A stretch of DNA of 64,000 bases. Origin: Bugula neritina (taxonomy: Eukaryota > Bryozoa > Gymnolaemata > Cheilostomatida > Bugulidae). Under the pieces are notes generated by a model. It was not told the origin of the DNA. It saw only the letters and a program-made list of their open reading frames with translations, and searched no databases. Position 1 is the stretch's first letter. Every line of letters starts with the position of its first letter. A program made the translations under genes and the position numbers. Of this stretch, positions 1 through 14,000 are shown piece by piece. The stretch spans positions 17,138,781 to 17,202,780 of the forward strand of contig OZ037767.1 of the NCBI GenBank assembly GCA_964035545.1. The letters are read 5' to 3'.

Positions 1-832
1 GAGGTGTGCCTCAGGGCTAGGTTTAGGGCCTCTTCTTTTTTTGTTATTTATAAATGACATGCTACTGTGTGTAAATGATTCATATTGTCAACTATATGCT
101 GATGATACTTTGTTAGGTATGGACATAACAGAATGTGGACCATCCAAACTCTAAGAAAGTGTAACAGCGTTGTATGATTGGTCTATTAAATGAGGCATGA
201 GTTTTAACCCAAACAAATGTATGCACATGGCCCTAGGAAAAAATCTTCCCAGTTTTAGGCTTTTTATGAATGACGTCGCCATACCCCAAACCTGCGGTTT
301 AAAATACTTGGGTGTATACATTCAAAGTGACCTCAAGTGGCATGAACATACAATGAACACTGTTAAAAAGGAAAACAAATTGTTAGCAATGATAGGAAGA
401 TGCCTGTTTAGCGCTAGTACCGAGACAAAAATGATAGCCTTTATAACGGTTGTCCGGCCAGTTCTTGAGTATGCTGGTCAGGTATGGTCACCCTACATTA
501 AAACATTAATAGACAAGGTGGAAACAGTTCAGAGACGGGCTGTTAAGTGGGCGTACAGACTCGGTCCTGTGGAGAGTGTTTCAGAGTGCATGATAAAAAA
601 CAATATAGAACAACTTAAAGAAAGAAGACAACACTTAGATTTGAACTTTCTAAAAAGAATTGAGTTTGGTTTATATGAAGTACAGATTACTGATTATATT
701 TCTTTCAATACTTCATATTTAACACGTCGGGGAACACTCAACCCACATTTTGGTCTAAACCAATTTAAGTTTTCTTTTTACAACAGAATGAGACCCATAC
801 TTGAAGGGCAAGATCCTAATTCACTAATTTAG
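1..832 (+). mobile_element. Non-LTR retrotransposon (LINE) reverse-transcriptase fragment, inactive
   Basis: The window opens inside a LINE reverse transcriptase. The palm block is readable as GPLLFLLFINDM, followed by the catalytic YADD at 95-106. An ORF at 197-832 gives the typical RT C-terminal region with KYLGVYIQSDLKWHEH and VVRPVLEYAGQVWSPY, as in Jockey/CR1-type elements. The copy is dead. The GVPQG block at the very start is in another frame and interrupted by stops, and TAA and TGA codons lie between YADD and the 197 ORF. The 5' part is outside the window. Clade assignment is uncertain because the endonuclease is not seen. Confidence 0.85.
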
Positions 833-944
833 CCAAACATTTTACCTTCCCTGTACCATTTAAATCCGTCATGCCTGTTTGCTGATTTTAGTATGAAACC
901 TATATGCATATCCACTTAATGCCCTAGGGTGTATTGGATTAATC

Positions 945-2928
<1,984 letters not shown>

Positions 2929-2985
2929 TTGCGGAAGTTACATTCTCAAGTTCAACCCAGTCCCAGGATCAAAAGATTTTTGAAA

Positions 2986-5900
2986 ATGGATAAAATATTT
3001 TGTGGGCTAATGGAGGCGGACAATCTCAATGCTGAACACAAACTGAAAGTGATACACATGTTGAAACATAGTGGCACTCTACCACATGATAGCAGTGAAG
3101 TAAAGCGAGTGCTTACTGCATCTCTTTCATACTGGTTGCATAGCAAAACTTCAACTGAAAATGTAGAACTCTCATCTGTTGTATTTAAAGCATGGGCTTG
3201 CAAACGAGTCGTGTTGCTAATTGAGGTTGTCACAGAAGAACTGACTAAGATCTCCAATGCTTCCATCTTTCCACTTTCAGTGACGCAATTTAGCAATCTC
3301 TTAAAATTTGTGTTACACTCCCTAGACATTCAAGAAGTCCGCACAGACGCCGTGGAAACTGATTTGCCTGTAAAATCTGTGCAACAGACTGTATCACTGA
3401 TTGCTCTAGTTTCAAATACAGTTCTACCATTGGTGATGTCTTATTGTCAGGAGTTGTCTGATCTCGCCAATTTGTCGATCACTCTTTTGGAAAACTCTGT
3501 TTTACTGCAACAAGGCGGTGCTGCATTAGCTTGCAGTCTAGTGGAACGACTGAGTGTATTAAGGCCAACAGTAGGGGGCGATCCTAAACACTTCATACAA
3601 AACTCTCTTACAGTTAGTAGACTTGTGAAGGTTCTTTGGTCGAAATCCTCAACACCCAAACAACTCATCTTGCAGTCACTTCAAACCCTGTTTCGTATTG
3701 TCGCGACCAATGAGAATGCTGAAAACGTCTCTGTCTCTCTCAGCACTATATTACAGTTGGTGCCAGAGGTTTGTGTGAGCTTATATACTAGTGTGCATAT
3801 TATTATACTCGTTGCTGTTGACTCAGTCCGATTTGATTTCCACTCTTTGTAGTCTATGATTGATGATGTGTGTAAGAATCTACTCAGCGACACTAGTGTC
3901 AAGGATAATCAGATCACCAATGCCTTGCGTCACATGATCACATGGTTACAGTGGCCTAAACACGTCAACCTTCACCTCTGGATAATCAGGCTATGTTTGT
4001 CAGTTATCTTCTCTTTGTTCTCCTGGAATTTTATGTTTATATGTATGTTTGGTAGCGCATGGAATGAACTCATGTTCGGTGCTTCCTTTACTGTAGCGGT
4101 CTCGCAGAAACTGGCCGACTCATCATCCTGTTTGAGATAACCAATGAGATGGCGGCCACTGTTGCTCAGAAACTCTGGTACAGAAACATTCAGTCAACTG
4201 TGTTACAAGTCCTCATCACTCTGCTGCTGTTCAACCAGAGCTGCCCGGTGGCTTTCCACGGCATCATTCCTATTCTAGTAAGAATGTTTCTGTTGGTACA
4301 TGCTTCATAGAACCAGATGTTCTACATCCACTGGGTTCTTTAACTGGTGTTCACGAGGTTTGGACCTTCAGCTGATCTTCTTAATTGCAGGTAAAGGCAT
4401 TCGATGAGGTGGAGGAAGTGGATATAAAGGAGGAGTTGTCTAGGCTGGTGCAGACACTGATATACATGCACCCCGGTTACCCTGAGCTCTACCACCCCCT
4501 GTCTACACTCCTGGCTGACTATGATGTGCTCTCTGAAACATGTATGCAGGAGATGGTCAAGAAGTACTCCGTCTCTGTGTATAACAGTAAGTATTCTATA
4601 TATAATAGTAAGTATTCTATATATAACAGTAAGTATTCTGTATATAATAGTAAGTATTCTATATATAATAGTAAGTATTCTATATATAGTAGTAAGTATT
4701 CTATATATAATAGTAAGTATTCTATATATAACAGTAAGTATTCTATATATAATAGTAAGTATTCTATATATAATAGTAAGTATTCTATATATAATAGTAA
4801 GTATTCTATATATAGTAGTAAGTATTCTATATATAATAGTAGGTATTCTATATATAATAGTAAGTATTCTATATATAATAGTAAGTATTCTATATATAAT
4901 AGTAAGTATTCTATATATAACAGTAAGTATTCTATATATAATAGTAAGTATTCTATATATAATAGTAAGTATTCTATATATAATAGTAAGTATACTATAT
5001 ATTATAGTAAGTTTTCTATATATAACAGTAAGTATTCTATATATAATAGTAAGTATTCTATATATAATAGTAAGTATTCTATATATAATAGTAAGTATTC
5101 TATATATAACAGTAAGTATTCTATATATAACAGTAAGTTTTCTATATATAACAGTAAGTATTCTATATATAATAGTAAGTATTCTATATGTAACAGTAAG
5201 TATTCTATATATAATAGTAAGTATTCTATATATAATAGTAAGTATTCTATATATAACAGTAAGTATTCTATATATAATAGTAAGTATTCTATATATAATA
5301 GTAAGTATTCTATATATAATAGTAAGTATTCTATATATAGTAGTAAGTATTCTATATATAATAGTAAGTATTCTATATATAATAGTAAGTATTCTATATA
5401 TAATAGTAAGTATTCTATATATAGTAGTAAGTATTCTATATATAATAGTAAGTATTCTATATATAATAGTAAGTATTCTATATATAATAGTAAGTATTCT
5501 ATATGTAACAGTAAGTATTCTATATATAATAGTAAGTATTCTATATATAATAGTAAGTATTCTATATGTAACAGTAAGTATTCTATATATAATAGTAAGT
5601 ATTCTATATATAATAGTAAGTATTCTATATATAATAGTAAGTATTCTATATATAATAGTAAGTATTCTATATATAATAGTAAGTATTCTATATATAGTAG
5701 TAAGTATTCTATATATAATAGTAAGTATTCTATATATAATAGTAAGTATTCTATATATAACAGTAAGTATTCTATATATAACAGTAAATATTCTATATAT
5801 AATAGTAAGTATTATATATATAATAGTAAATATTCTGTATATAACAGTAAGTATTCTATATATAATAGTAAGTATTCTATATATAATAGTAAGTATTCTA

Positions 5901-7739
5901 TATATAGGTGTAAGAATAAGTGTATTTAGAGTAAGTACTCTGTATATATGAGTGAGTATAATTAGAGTAAGTACAGTCAAAGTAAGTACCAGAATAAACA
6001 TTAATTGCTATTTTCATAGGATCAAAGAAATTTGCTGCGTTTGCCTCTCAAAGCAAAGTTGAAAAAAGGGTGGATAAAGTAGGACTGGAGAACCTGGGGA
6101 ACACGTGTTTTCTCAATTCAGTGGTGCAAGCTCTCTACAACATAGACAGTTTCCAGACGGCCATCTTGTCTTCCGAGATGAGTTCTACTCCGCTCCTGCG
6201 AGGGTTGCAGACGGTGTTTGCATTTCTGCAGCTCACTCAAAGGTATATTACCTCTTTAGTCACAGTAACAGCCGTAGATCTTCTCTATAGTCACAGTAAC
6301 AGCTGCAGATATTCTCTTTCGTCCAGTAACAGCTGTAAATTTCCTATTTAGACACAGTAGCTGCTGTAGATATTCTCTTTAGACACAGTAACAGCTGTAG
6401 AAGCTACATTCAAAGTTGTCTTCTCACTCTTGTAGAGCCTCCCTCAGTCCCCATAGCTTTGTGAAGGCCAGTTTGCCGAGCTGGTTTGTGGAGGGGGAGC
6501 AGCAGGACAGCAGTGAATATATGAGATTCCTATTGGACAGCATCCACGAGGAGACGGAGAAGGTGAACAGACAACTCCCAACTCAGTCTGAACAGACACT
6601 ACTAGGTGAGAGTAACTTACACAGTTGGTAATCAGTTTCCTTCCTCTTGACACCAGAGAGCTGTCCGAATTGGCTTTCTTACTTTGTCAGCATTTCTCTT
6701 GTAAAATTTAGTTTCTGCAGTTTACACTTTATGCTAGCACATGCACTTATATTATCTTTAGAATACACTTGCTGAATATTTAGTATAGCATCTCTATCAA
6801 GTATTTGCCTCTTGGATTTTTGTAGTCTTATAGAATAAACCTATCTTTGTGTTAAGAAGATTCAACTCTAGTTTGTGTTGAGAGGATGAAGTAAACCTCA
6901 AACTCTCTATTTATGTGGCCTCAGGTTCTTTGATTTACCTGCAGATTACACTCTGAGTTTCACGGGGAGTGACACGGTCACTACGAGGTGTGAGAAGTGT
7001 TCCGCTACAAGCTCATCTCACCAGAAGTTCTATGACATCTCTCTGCACTTTGACGAGGAAAGCAGCAACACAGACGCCCTTGACCTCACTGACATGCTCT
7101 GCAAGGCTTTCAAGGACGAGAACCTGGTGGGAGACAACCAGTTCTACTGTAACTCTTGCGGTGAGATAAGCTGCACATATCACCTCTCTCTCTCTCTCTC
7201 TCTCTCTCTTGTAGCTACAGATATCACCTCTCTCTTGTATCTGCAGATATCACCTCTCTTTTGTAGCTGCAGATATCACCTCTCTCTCTTGTATCTGCAG
7301 ATATCACCTCTCTCTTGTATCTGCAGATATCACCTCTCTCTTGTATCTGCAGATATCACCTCTCTCTTGTATCTGTATATATCACCTCTCTCTCGTAGCT
7401 GCAGATATCACCTCTCTCTCTCTTGTATCTGCAGATATCACCTCTCTCTTGTAGCCGGGTTACAAGATGCCACCAGGAGTCTGTCTGGCTTCTCTCTGCC
7501 GTCCTGTCTGGTGCTGACTCTGTGTAGATTCTCATACAACGTCAAACTCAACAAACACATAAAGATACGGGCACCCGTGCAGTACCCCTCTAACCTGGAA
7601 ATACTCAACAAGAAATACATGCTAAACGCAGTCATCGTACACTCCGGGACCTCCCTGAACGGCGGCCATTACTATACGTATGCTCGTAGCTTGTCTTCAT
7701 CATCCGGCCAGTGGTAAGTCTTCTTATATAAATATATTA

Positions 7740-7783
<44 letters not shown>

Positions 7784-7788
7784 TATAT

Positions 7789-7883
<95 letters not shown>

Positions 7884-7909
7884 TATTATATATATATATA
7901 TATATATAA

Positions 7910-7973
<64 letters not shown>

Positions 7974-7975
7974 TA

Positions 7976-8006
<31 letters not shown>

Positions 8007-8741
8007 AATATATTATATATATATATATATATATAATATTTATATATATAATATAGTATAGTATTTGCTATTTCTTATTATTTAAATCAGCTGTTGGTAA
8101 TCATGGAATAACATTTTGCAGGTACTTGTTTAATGACAGCAGAGTGACGCCGTGTGCATCACCCGCTGAACTGTCTAGTAAGACTTTTAAGAACAGCAGG
8201 CTAAGCTCAGATACTCCGTACCTTCTGTTCTACACAGACATAAACTCAGTTCCCAGCACCCCTTTGGTGAGTTGAAGGCTAGGCTAATGTAATAGCAAGT
8301 AATCTAATAACAGGTAATCTAGTAGCAGGTAATATCTAGTAGCAGGTAAACTAGTAGCAGGTAAACTGATGAATTTTGGTTCACTAAAGTGATTGCATTT
8401 AATTTCTGGTTAAAGTTTGAAACTGAACTGTCACTGAGTGTTCAACGTGACTCAGTAAGACATCCTGTTGTCGTATCCTTACATGATAGCCTGCTGGTTA
8501 CACCAACCACTCTATACTGCAGGTAGGGGCGATGGTGAACCCCACCCTTAGACAGCTGGTAGTCCGAGATGACTTGTCTCTCCTCAGAGAAGTGCAAGCT
8601 GCTGCCGAGCGAAAGTCAGCAGAGAAAAAGGCCTGCCAAGGCAACGTTCTCTCCTGGTACAGCTATACAGATGATGATGATAATGTCCCGCCAGGGGCTG
8701 ACAACTCCATTGACCTCTCCGGCTCCAGATTTATATTCTAA
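2986..8741 (+). CDS. USP38: Ubiquitin carboxyl-terminal hydrolase, USP38/USP35 type
   Basis: Coding exons: 2986-3768, 3853-3998, 4097-4277, 4391-4586, 6020-6242, 6436-6605, 6945-7160, 7455-7713, 8122-8266, 8523-8741. All junctions are GT-AG, phases agree, and the sum is 846 codons (845 aa). The start is chosen because MDKIFCGL matches the N-terminus of vertebrate USP35/USP38; the exon itself begins at 2929 as 5' UTR after an acceptor. Residues 1 to about 435 form the helical N-terminal region of this family. The peptidase C19 domain has the Cys box GLENLGNTCF (Cys465), a QQDSSEYMRFLLD block, two CxxC zinc pairs (CEKC, CNSC) and the His box GGHYYTYAR (His710), followed by LFNDSRV. The C-terminus DDDDNVPPG...FIF resembles the distinctive USP35/38 tail. 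Predicted to remove ubiquitin from substrates in cytosol or nucleus. All catalytic boxes are intact. Intron 4 carries a giant donor-site repeat. USP35 and USP38 cannot be told apart here; a single invertebrate pro-ortholog is likely. Confidence 0.93.
4587..5909 (+). repeat. 21-bp minisatellite of 63 units, a 5' splice-site array
   Basis: Starts exactly at the donor of USP exon 4. Each unit is GTAAGTATTCTATATATAAT plus one base, varying slightly (CA, GT or AA near the end). The first GT is at 4587 and the last in register at 5889, exactly 62 x 21 bp apart, so 63 units with no indel. Nearly every unit keeps GTAAGTAT, which is fully complementary to U1 snRNA at intron positions +1 to +8. Exceptions include one GTAGGT, two or three GTAAGTTT and two GTAAAT. 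The unit has no stop in several frames, which creates long artificial ORFs on both strands. In the exon 4 frame it encodes (SKYSIYN)n. Confidence 0.97.
6243..6435 (+). repeat. Tandem repeat filling USP intron 5
   Basis: About five diverged copies of a roughly 33-bp unit containing CACAGTAACAGCTGTAGAT and a TCTCTTTA pyrimidine stretch. They run from 3-15 bp after the donor to just before the acceptor region. Several copies carry a pyrimidine tract plus TAG or CAG and so resemble a 3' splice site. The acceptor used in the model is TTGTAG at 6430-6435. Confidence 0.75.
7161..7454 (+). repeat. Acceptor-like tandem array in USP intron 7
   Basis: Ten copies of ATATCACC, each followed by (CT)n, TTGTA and GCTGCAG or TCTGCAG. 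The unit of about 23-34 bp is a pyrimidine tract plus CAG, the composition of a 3' splice site. The array runs straight into the acceptor CTCTCTTGTAG at 7444-7454 used by exon 8. The exon frame is fixed by homology (C-A-GLQDA continuing into LTLCRFSY). Confidence 0.85.
7730..8055. repeat. (TA)n microsatellite in USP intron 8
   Basis: About 325 bp of TA repeats with AATATATT interruptions, beginning roughly 15 bp after the exon 8 donor (GTAAGT at 7714). Long TA tracts are assembly-prone, so the length may be inexact. Confidence 0.95.
8267..8375 (+). repeat. Donor-like short repeats at the start of USP intron 9
   Basis: Immediately after the exon 9 donor (GTGAGT, 8267) come six or so diverged copies of an approximately 15-bp word of the type CTAGTAGCAGGTAAA. 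Most contain CAGGTAA, a strong 5' splice-site core. Confidence 0.75.
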
Positions 8742-8890
8742 TGTCTATCTCACTGATGTCTAGTTAACTAAGTCAATCTCGCTTTACACAGACTCAGTGT
8801 TCAAATGTTATATTTTATTAGACGAGTGCAAGTATATTGTTATTAGTATTGTAAATGCTTCTGTAAGATTCTGTTGAACGAAGTTTCTTG

Positions 8891-8896
8891 AATAAA
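8891..8896 (+). terminator. Polyadenylation signal of the USP gene
   Basis: AATAAA about 150 bp after the USP stop codon, in an AT-rich 3' UTR. It is the first canonical signal downstream. The stretch from here to about 9190 holds nothing I can identify. Confidence 0.7.
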
Positions 8897-9235
8897 AGTT
8901 ATAATTTTCTAAGAGCTTTTTACCTCTTAGAGTTATCTACTCGTATATATGCTCTTTATTCTGTCATAATATAATATGTTATTAAATTATTTGCCTAGCT
9001 TTCATCGTATGCTGTATTTCTGTATAACTCTGCTAACTTCACCATGGTGCTTTCAAATACATGCTTCCAGCTCAAAGTGTCTGCTTCATAATTTATGTTG
9101 TTGGAGAAACACACACTGGGAACTCTATGCATGTGGCACCCTGTATGCTGTGTGTTGTAGACTTATAGCTATTTTATAAAAGAAGTGTCAGAGGTATTGT
9201 CAGTAAATACGTTATGCTATGCTATGCTATGCTAT

Positions 9236-10821
9236 GCAGAAGCATTGACCAGTCCACAGTCAAGAGAATGGCTAACTGCAGCACAAGCTGAATACGACTT
9301 TTTGGTTGAGAACAATACATGGGAGCTTGTTCCTTTAGCCTAGGGCCACACGGTGCGTATTTTCACATGCGAAAATTGAAATCACAAGTAGCAAAGGTGT
9401 CCAAAGGTGTCCATTGACTGCAAATGGGTATTTAGATCTAAATACGACACAGACGGAAACATTGAGCTCTACAAAGGTCGACTAGTAGCTCGAGGGTGCA
9501 CACAACAAGCTGGTGTCCACTATGACAAAACGTAAGCGCCAGTAGTCAAGTATCCATTGTTAAAAGCCTTGCTAGCTTATGCTCTCTGCAACAACATATG
9601 TACATTCATCAAATGGATGTGATAACCGCTTTTTCAAAATGGACATCTAAGTGAAGAGATATATAGGCTATGCCACAACCAGAGGGTTTCGTGAAACAGG
9701 GAAAAGAGAAACTAGTGTGTAAACTCAATAAGTCAATCTATGGCCTCAAGCAATCACCCAGGTGTTGGAATGCTGTTCTAGATAATTTTCTGAAATCAGA
9801 AGATTTACTCAGTCATCTGCTGACCAGTGCTTATATGTAAAGTTCGTCAAAAATGTAAAAACCATTGTTGCTATTTATGTAGATGATCTTGTGATTATGT
9901 CCAACACTGAGTCGGCTCTGCTTCAGGTTAAACAAAGACTAGCCAATAGATTTGCAATGAAATACTTGGGTAAACTACACTTCCTTCTTGGTATGTCAAT
10001 AGAGCATGGAGGAAACTTTCTAAAGATAAGTCACCAGGCCTTCATCAAACAAATGCTCACAAAGTTTGAAATGGAAAACTGTAATTCAGTATCTTCACCT
10101 GCAGCTATGGATGTAAAGCTGGTCAAATCAGATGAAAGCAAACCAGTTGATCAAAAACTGTACCAGTCAATCGTAGGCAGTCTACTATACCTTGCAGTTG
10201 CAACCCGACCTGACATTGCCTATACAGTGGGAGTCCTCTTTAAGTTCAATTCCTGCCCCACTGTAACACACCTTACTGCAGCTAAACATGTTTTGCGATA
10301 TTTGAAAGGTTCTGGTGATGTTGGACTGAGTTACAGAAAACATAATGGAACACTAATTGGATATTCAGATGCTAGTTGGGCAGATAATAGTGATGATCGG
10401 TACTCAACAACTGGGGTAGTATTCTCGTATGCAGACAATCTTATCACATGGTTGCCCTCTCAACTGCTGAGTCAGAATACATCTCATTGTTTGAAGCTAC
10501 AAAAGAAGCGGTCTGGTTAAGACAACTCCTAACAGATTAATAGATAGTCCAATCTCGGACGCAACTGTTATTAATGTAAACAATCAATCTGCCGCAGCCA
10601 TTGCTAACAATAACAAAAGCACCAAGCGTATCAAGCACATGGACAATAAATACCACTATGTTAGGAAGGCTGTTGACTCAAAAACTGAAGCAACAAACTT
10701 TTGTCCAATTAAGTGAGATAATGCTGGCAGACCTGTTGACAAAGCCAATGCCTAAAACTAGATTTTTCCAACTCAGTAAACACTTTTATATAATTTAGAT
10801 TTGATGTGGACCAAGTGGGAG
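9236..10821 (+). mobile_element. Ty1/Copia retrotransposon pol remnant (RT and RNase H), degraded
   Basis: Reads as Copia pol: EALTSPQSREWLTAAQAEYD...ENNTWELVP, then CKWVFRSKYDTDG...RLVARG, SIYGLKQSPRCW, the RT catalytic YVDD at 9876-9887 and SIVGSLLYLAVATRPDIAY. An RNase H part follows with GYSDASWADN and, in other frames, SEYISLFEATKEAVWL, NQSAAAIANN and LADLLTKPMP. It is inactive. An insertion of about 75 bp interrupts the region near 9341-9415, a TAA replaces a codon just before APVV (about 9533), and several frameshifts split the RNase H part. Gag, protease and integrase are absent, so this is a 5'-truncated copy. The short TATGC repeat at 9212-9237 marks its left edge. Confidence 0.9.
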
Positions 10822-11041
10822 TGTTGTCCGTAAATATGTTTATAGCCACACATTGAATCAGTTGATGTTATTTCAATGTGCTTTTGTATCCTAGCTTGTG
10901 CCTATTGTACTTATCTGCTTATCTGTAATAGCAATCTTATAGCTATCCACTTATGTGTGCTACTTTATGTTTTTTGTTCTTCTTTTACTTGCTTGTAATA
11001 TTCAGTGCAATAAAGAGCTCTGTCAAATTATAACTCTAACA
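10822..11041 (+). repeat. Probable 3' LTR of the Copia remnant
   Basis: A purine-rich tract (AAGTGGGAG, 10813-10821) is followed by TGTTGTCCGTAAATATG and the segment closes with CTCTAACA, giving the usual TG...CA ends over about 220 bp. It contains AATAAAGAGCTC near its 3' part, a plausible LTR poly(A) signal. A weakly similar TGTCAGTAAATACGTTA at about 9198 could be the rest of the 5' LTR. Confidence 0.65.
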
Positions 11042-11098
11042 AGAGACAGTACCTGTTGATAGGGACAGTACCTGTTGATAGGGACAGCACCTGTTGAG
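11042..11098 (+). repeat. Three tandem 19-bp repeats
   Basis: Three copies of AGGGACAGTACCTGTTGAT (first AGAGACAG..., third ...CAGCACCTG), directly abutting the end of the LTR. Confidence 0.85.
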
Positions 11099-14000
11099 AT
11101 ATCCCTACATTGAGGCATATTTTTAGCGACCGGTATTTTTTATAAAAATATCGACATGGTTGTAAATGTAATGTAATGAGTACTGTGAGGGTGTTGCTAA
11201 AACTTTTCCCTTTCCCAGTCTCAACACATGCCAGTCTTAGTGGCCCACGATTTCAGTGGCCATATGTCAGTCTTAATAGACTTGCAGTAGGCAAAGCATA
11301 TCCTTGTAGATACTTGATTCACAGATTATGATACTTGAAGACATCCTCTACTGAAGTTGCATAAACTAGCCTTTTCTATAATACTGCTAAACCTAAGCTT
11401 CTGGAGTAGCGTTTTTAAGTTTCTAAACACCAGTACCCTATGCACTTAGTTGAATATGGTGGATTTTTTCCAACAAGAAGAAACATAATGAAATGCCTTC
11501 TTACAACCAACACTACACGGCAGATGAAAACTATACGTAACATAATATCATTAATGAAATTTAAACTGCTGGACAACCATAAAGCTCATCCGGTTGTGAT
11601 ATGCAATTGGCAAATGTTGGAGTTGTTCTACCATTAGACTAACTAGCTTTATAATCTAACAAATTCTATTAGCAGGTAAGAAAGCTTCAAATACGTACAT
11701 AAGCAGTTGCCCTCTACAAGCAGTTGATGCCTGCTAACTGAATAACTGAGGCTATGAAATTCCACATCTATATGTTTGTGTAACTAAAATGTTATTAAGT
11801 AGATAACTCCATGCATGTTTCATATTCTGCTCTTCAAGTTGAAATAACACTGTGGAGTCACAAATATTTAAACGCATGTAGAATGCTAGTTTCCCTACAG
11901 AGTAAAATCTATACAAATATGCAGATTAAAAAAATGTAATATCTTCGTTTATCTGATATATATAGCACAAATTGTCGGTGTCCGGTAAAAGTGGCGCAGG
12001 TAATAATTGCACAAGTGGCAAAGTAGGTGAAAATGGCACATTTTCAATATTAGGGTTTGAGGGTTGGAGTTTGGGGTTTGGGAAAATTTAACATCAGTGT
12101 GCCAATTTTTCCTATACTTTTCTATTTGTGCCATTTTACCTGTGCCATGTTTGCCTAAAACCCAAATCGTCACTTAAAAATTATGTTCGATTTTATACTT
12201 GTCTTATATGATTTCATGGCTAATGTTTTCTTATTCATACACATTTAAAAATATTGCATCAACACTACAAAATATAATGTTTTTGCGTTTGTTTTTAACT
12301 ACTTAAATTCAAACTTTGCAATGGTTTGGAGTCACGGAGAAACAAACTCAATCATAATACCTAATAGTAATCTTAACAATGAGCCGTACAAAAGCATTTT
12401 CAAATGAATAGGTAGCAATGAAAAGAAATTTAATGCCTTGTTAAATCATAATGCCACTCTTCACAGCTGTAGCTTTATATATAACTGTGTTACCTGTCTC
12501 TGTATAGACAGCTGACCACTGAGTCAGCTAGTAGGAGGGGTTTGCTGCTGTTGTTTGCCACAGGGAACTTATTCTATTTAGCCTTAGAACCTACACACAT
12601 TGTTTCAAGAAGACGTTATCCAACCCTAGAGTTTCCAGTTAAAATCTAAGTCTATTTTGAACTAAACAATCACTAGAAACCAAGTTTATTAGCTCCTTAC
12701 CTCATATCATCGTGCCTTATCTACAAGATGGTGAGCGAGTAGATAGTATGACACTGTGGAATAGTTGTACACAGGCATTCATAGTATGACATACACTGAA
12801 AGCTAAGAGTATACAGTGCAGTGGTAAGAAAAGTTATGATTATACTAGAATGTTCTACTAATGTATAATTATTTATTTTAATCACAGCAAACAGCTGTTA
12901 CAATACTCTATAGTTATTCACCTGGACTTAGGATAATACTATAACCAACTTCACAGTTATCAATAGTTACTTGTCATTAGTACTACACACTGTGAGGTGC
13001 AGTAATGGAGAAGTTTAGAAATGCCTGTGTTCTGGATTAGAAATGTGAGGAAACGAGGTTATGTTCTTTTCAACCTTTTCACTCAAAGTCTATTAAGAAA
13101 ATTGAAGAACTTAAGCTATTGAAATTTCTCTACTACTGCAATGAGGTGAAGCTCGACTGTTTGAAAAAGCAGTGAGGAGCTGGAAACCTGGGAAGTGTGT
13201 TTGAAGCATACCTGCACACATAAATGTGCTGTCTTGCTTTAGTAAAAAGAAATATACCTGCTTATTATGTGACAAGGCAAGGGCCAGGAAATAGTTTTAG
13301 TTTCTTATTAGAGTTCTTGTTGAGATAGCTTTAGCTCTTCGTGGTTTCTTATGTACATGATTACCGAGGCATAATGTTTTGAATAAACTTGAAAACTAGG
13401 GCTATTTCTGAGACCACAAGCTACTCCTAACTGCTTCACTGTTTTAGCTGCATGTAACGGACAGGAAGGAAGTCTGTATTTAAGGAACTCAAAGTTTCAA
13501 CTGTACATATTACGGTGTTATTGTGTTTGGTTGTGGATCTTATCTAGTTAAACATGCTGTAGGTGGTTGGTTGGCTCTGCACATATATTTGCCATGATAT
13601 AATAGTAATCCCATTTTCACAGCTTAGTTTTATGGAAACTTTGATTGTTCATTAATCAAAATTCAAATGAAATGACAGTCCATAGTCTGTTCCAAACTTC
13701 ATATAACTTAATGCAACTCCCATCAATGGTTAGGGGCTTTTCCCTATGGAGCAGAGACTACATTTCTTCTAACACTTTGGGTTGCAAATGTGACATACCT
13801 TTGTCAATTTATTAGTGTTTGAATGGTTAAGAATAATGAAGGCTGCATTTAACTATACTGTGTATTGATAACTATTGAAATGAATTAGAATATACAAGCA
13901 GGGACTGCATGGTCAGTTAGTGCAGCTGGTTTAGTAACATTACGACAAGCTTTCTGCCCACTGGTACATATAGCTAACTTTGTTCGAGTATTCTGTACAT

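Noticed and set aside
4340-6001. Long ORFs on both strands (up to 553 codons) of repeated YNSKYSI, YRILTI or SILYIIV words
   Set aside because: They come from the 21-bp repeat, whose length is a multiple of three and which lacks stops in several frames. The exon 4 frame and the fitting acceptor at 6019 show this is intron 4.
6921-6944. Alternative acceptor CCTCAG before USP exon 7
   Set aside because: Using it puts the following TLSFTGSDTVTTRCEKC out of frame; CTGCAG at 6939-6944 fits phase 1.
7094-7717. A 207-codon ORF across USP exons 7 and 8
   Set aside because: It includes the acceptor-like repeat of intron 7; homology requires CNSC to join directly to AGLQDA.
11440-11637. Small ORF as a gene
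   Set aside because: 65 codons with no domain, no homologous context and an AT-rich surrounding; expected by chance.
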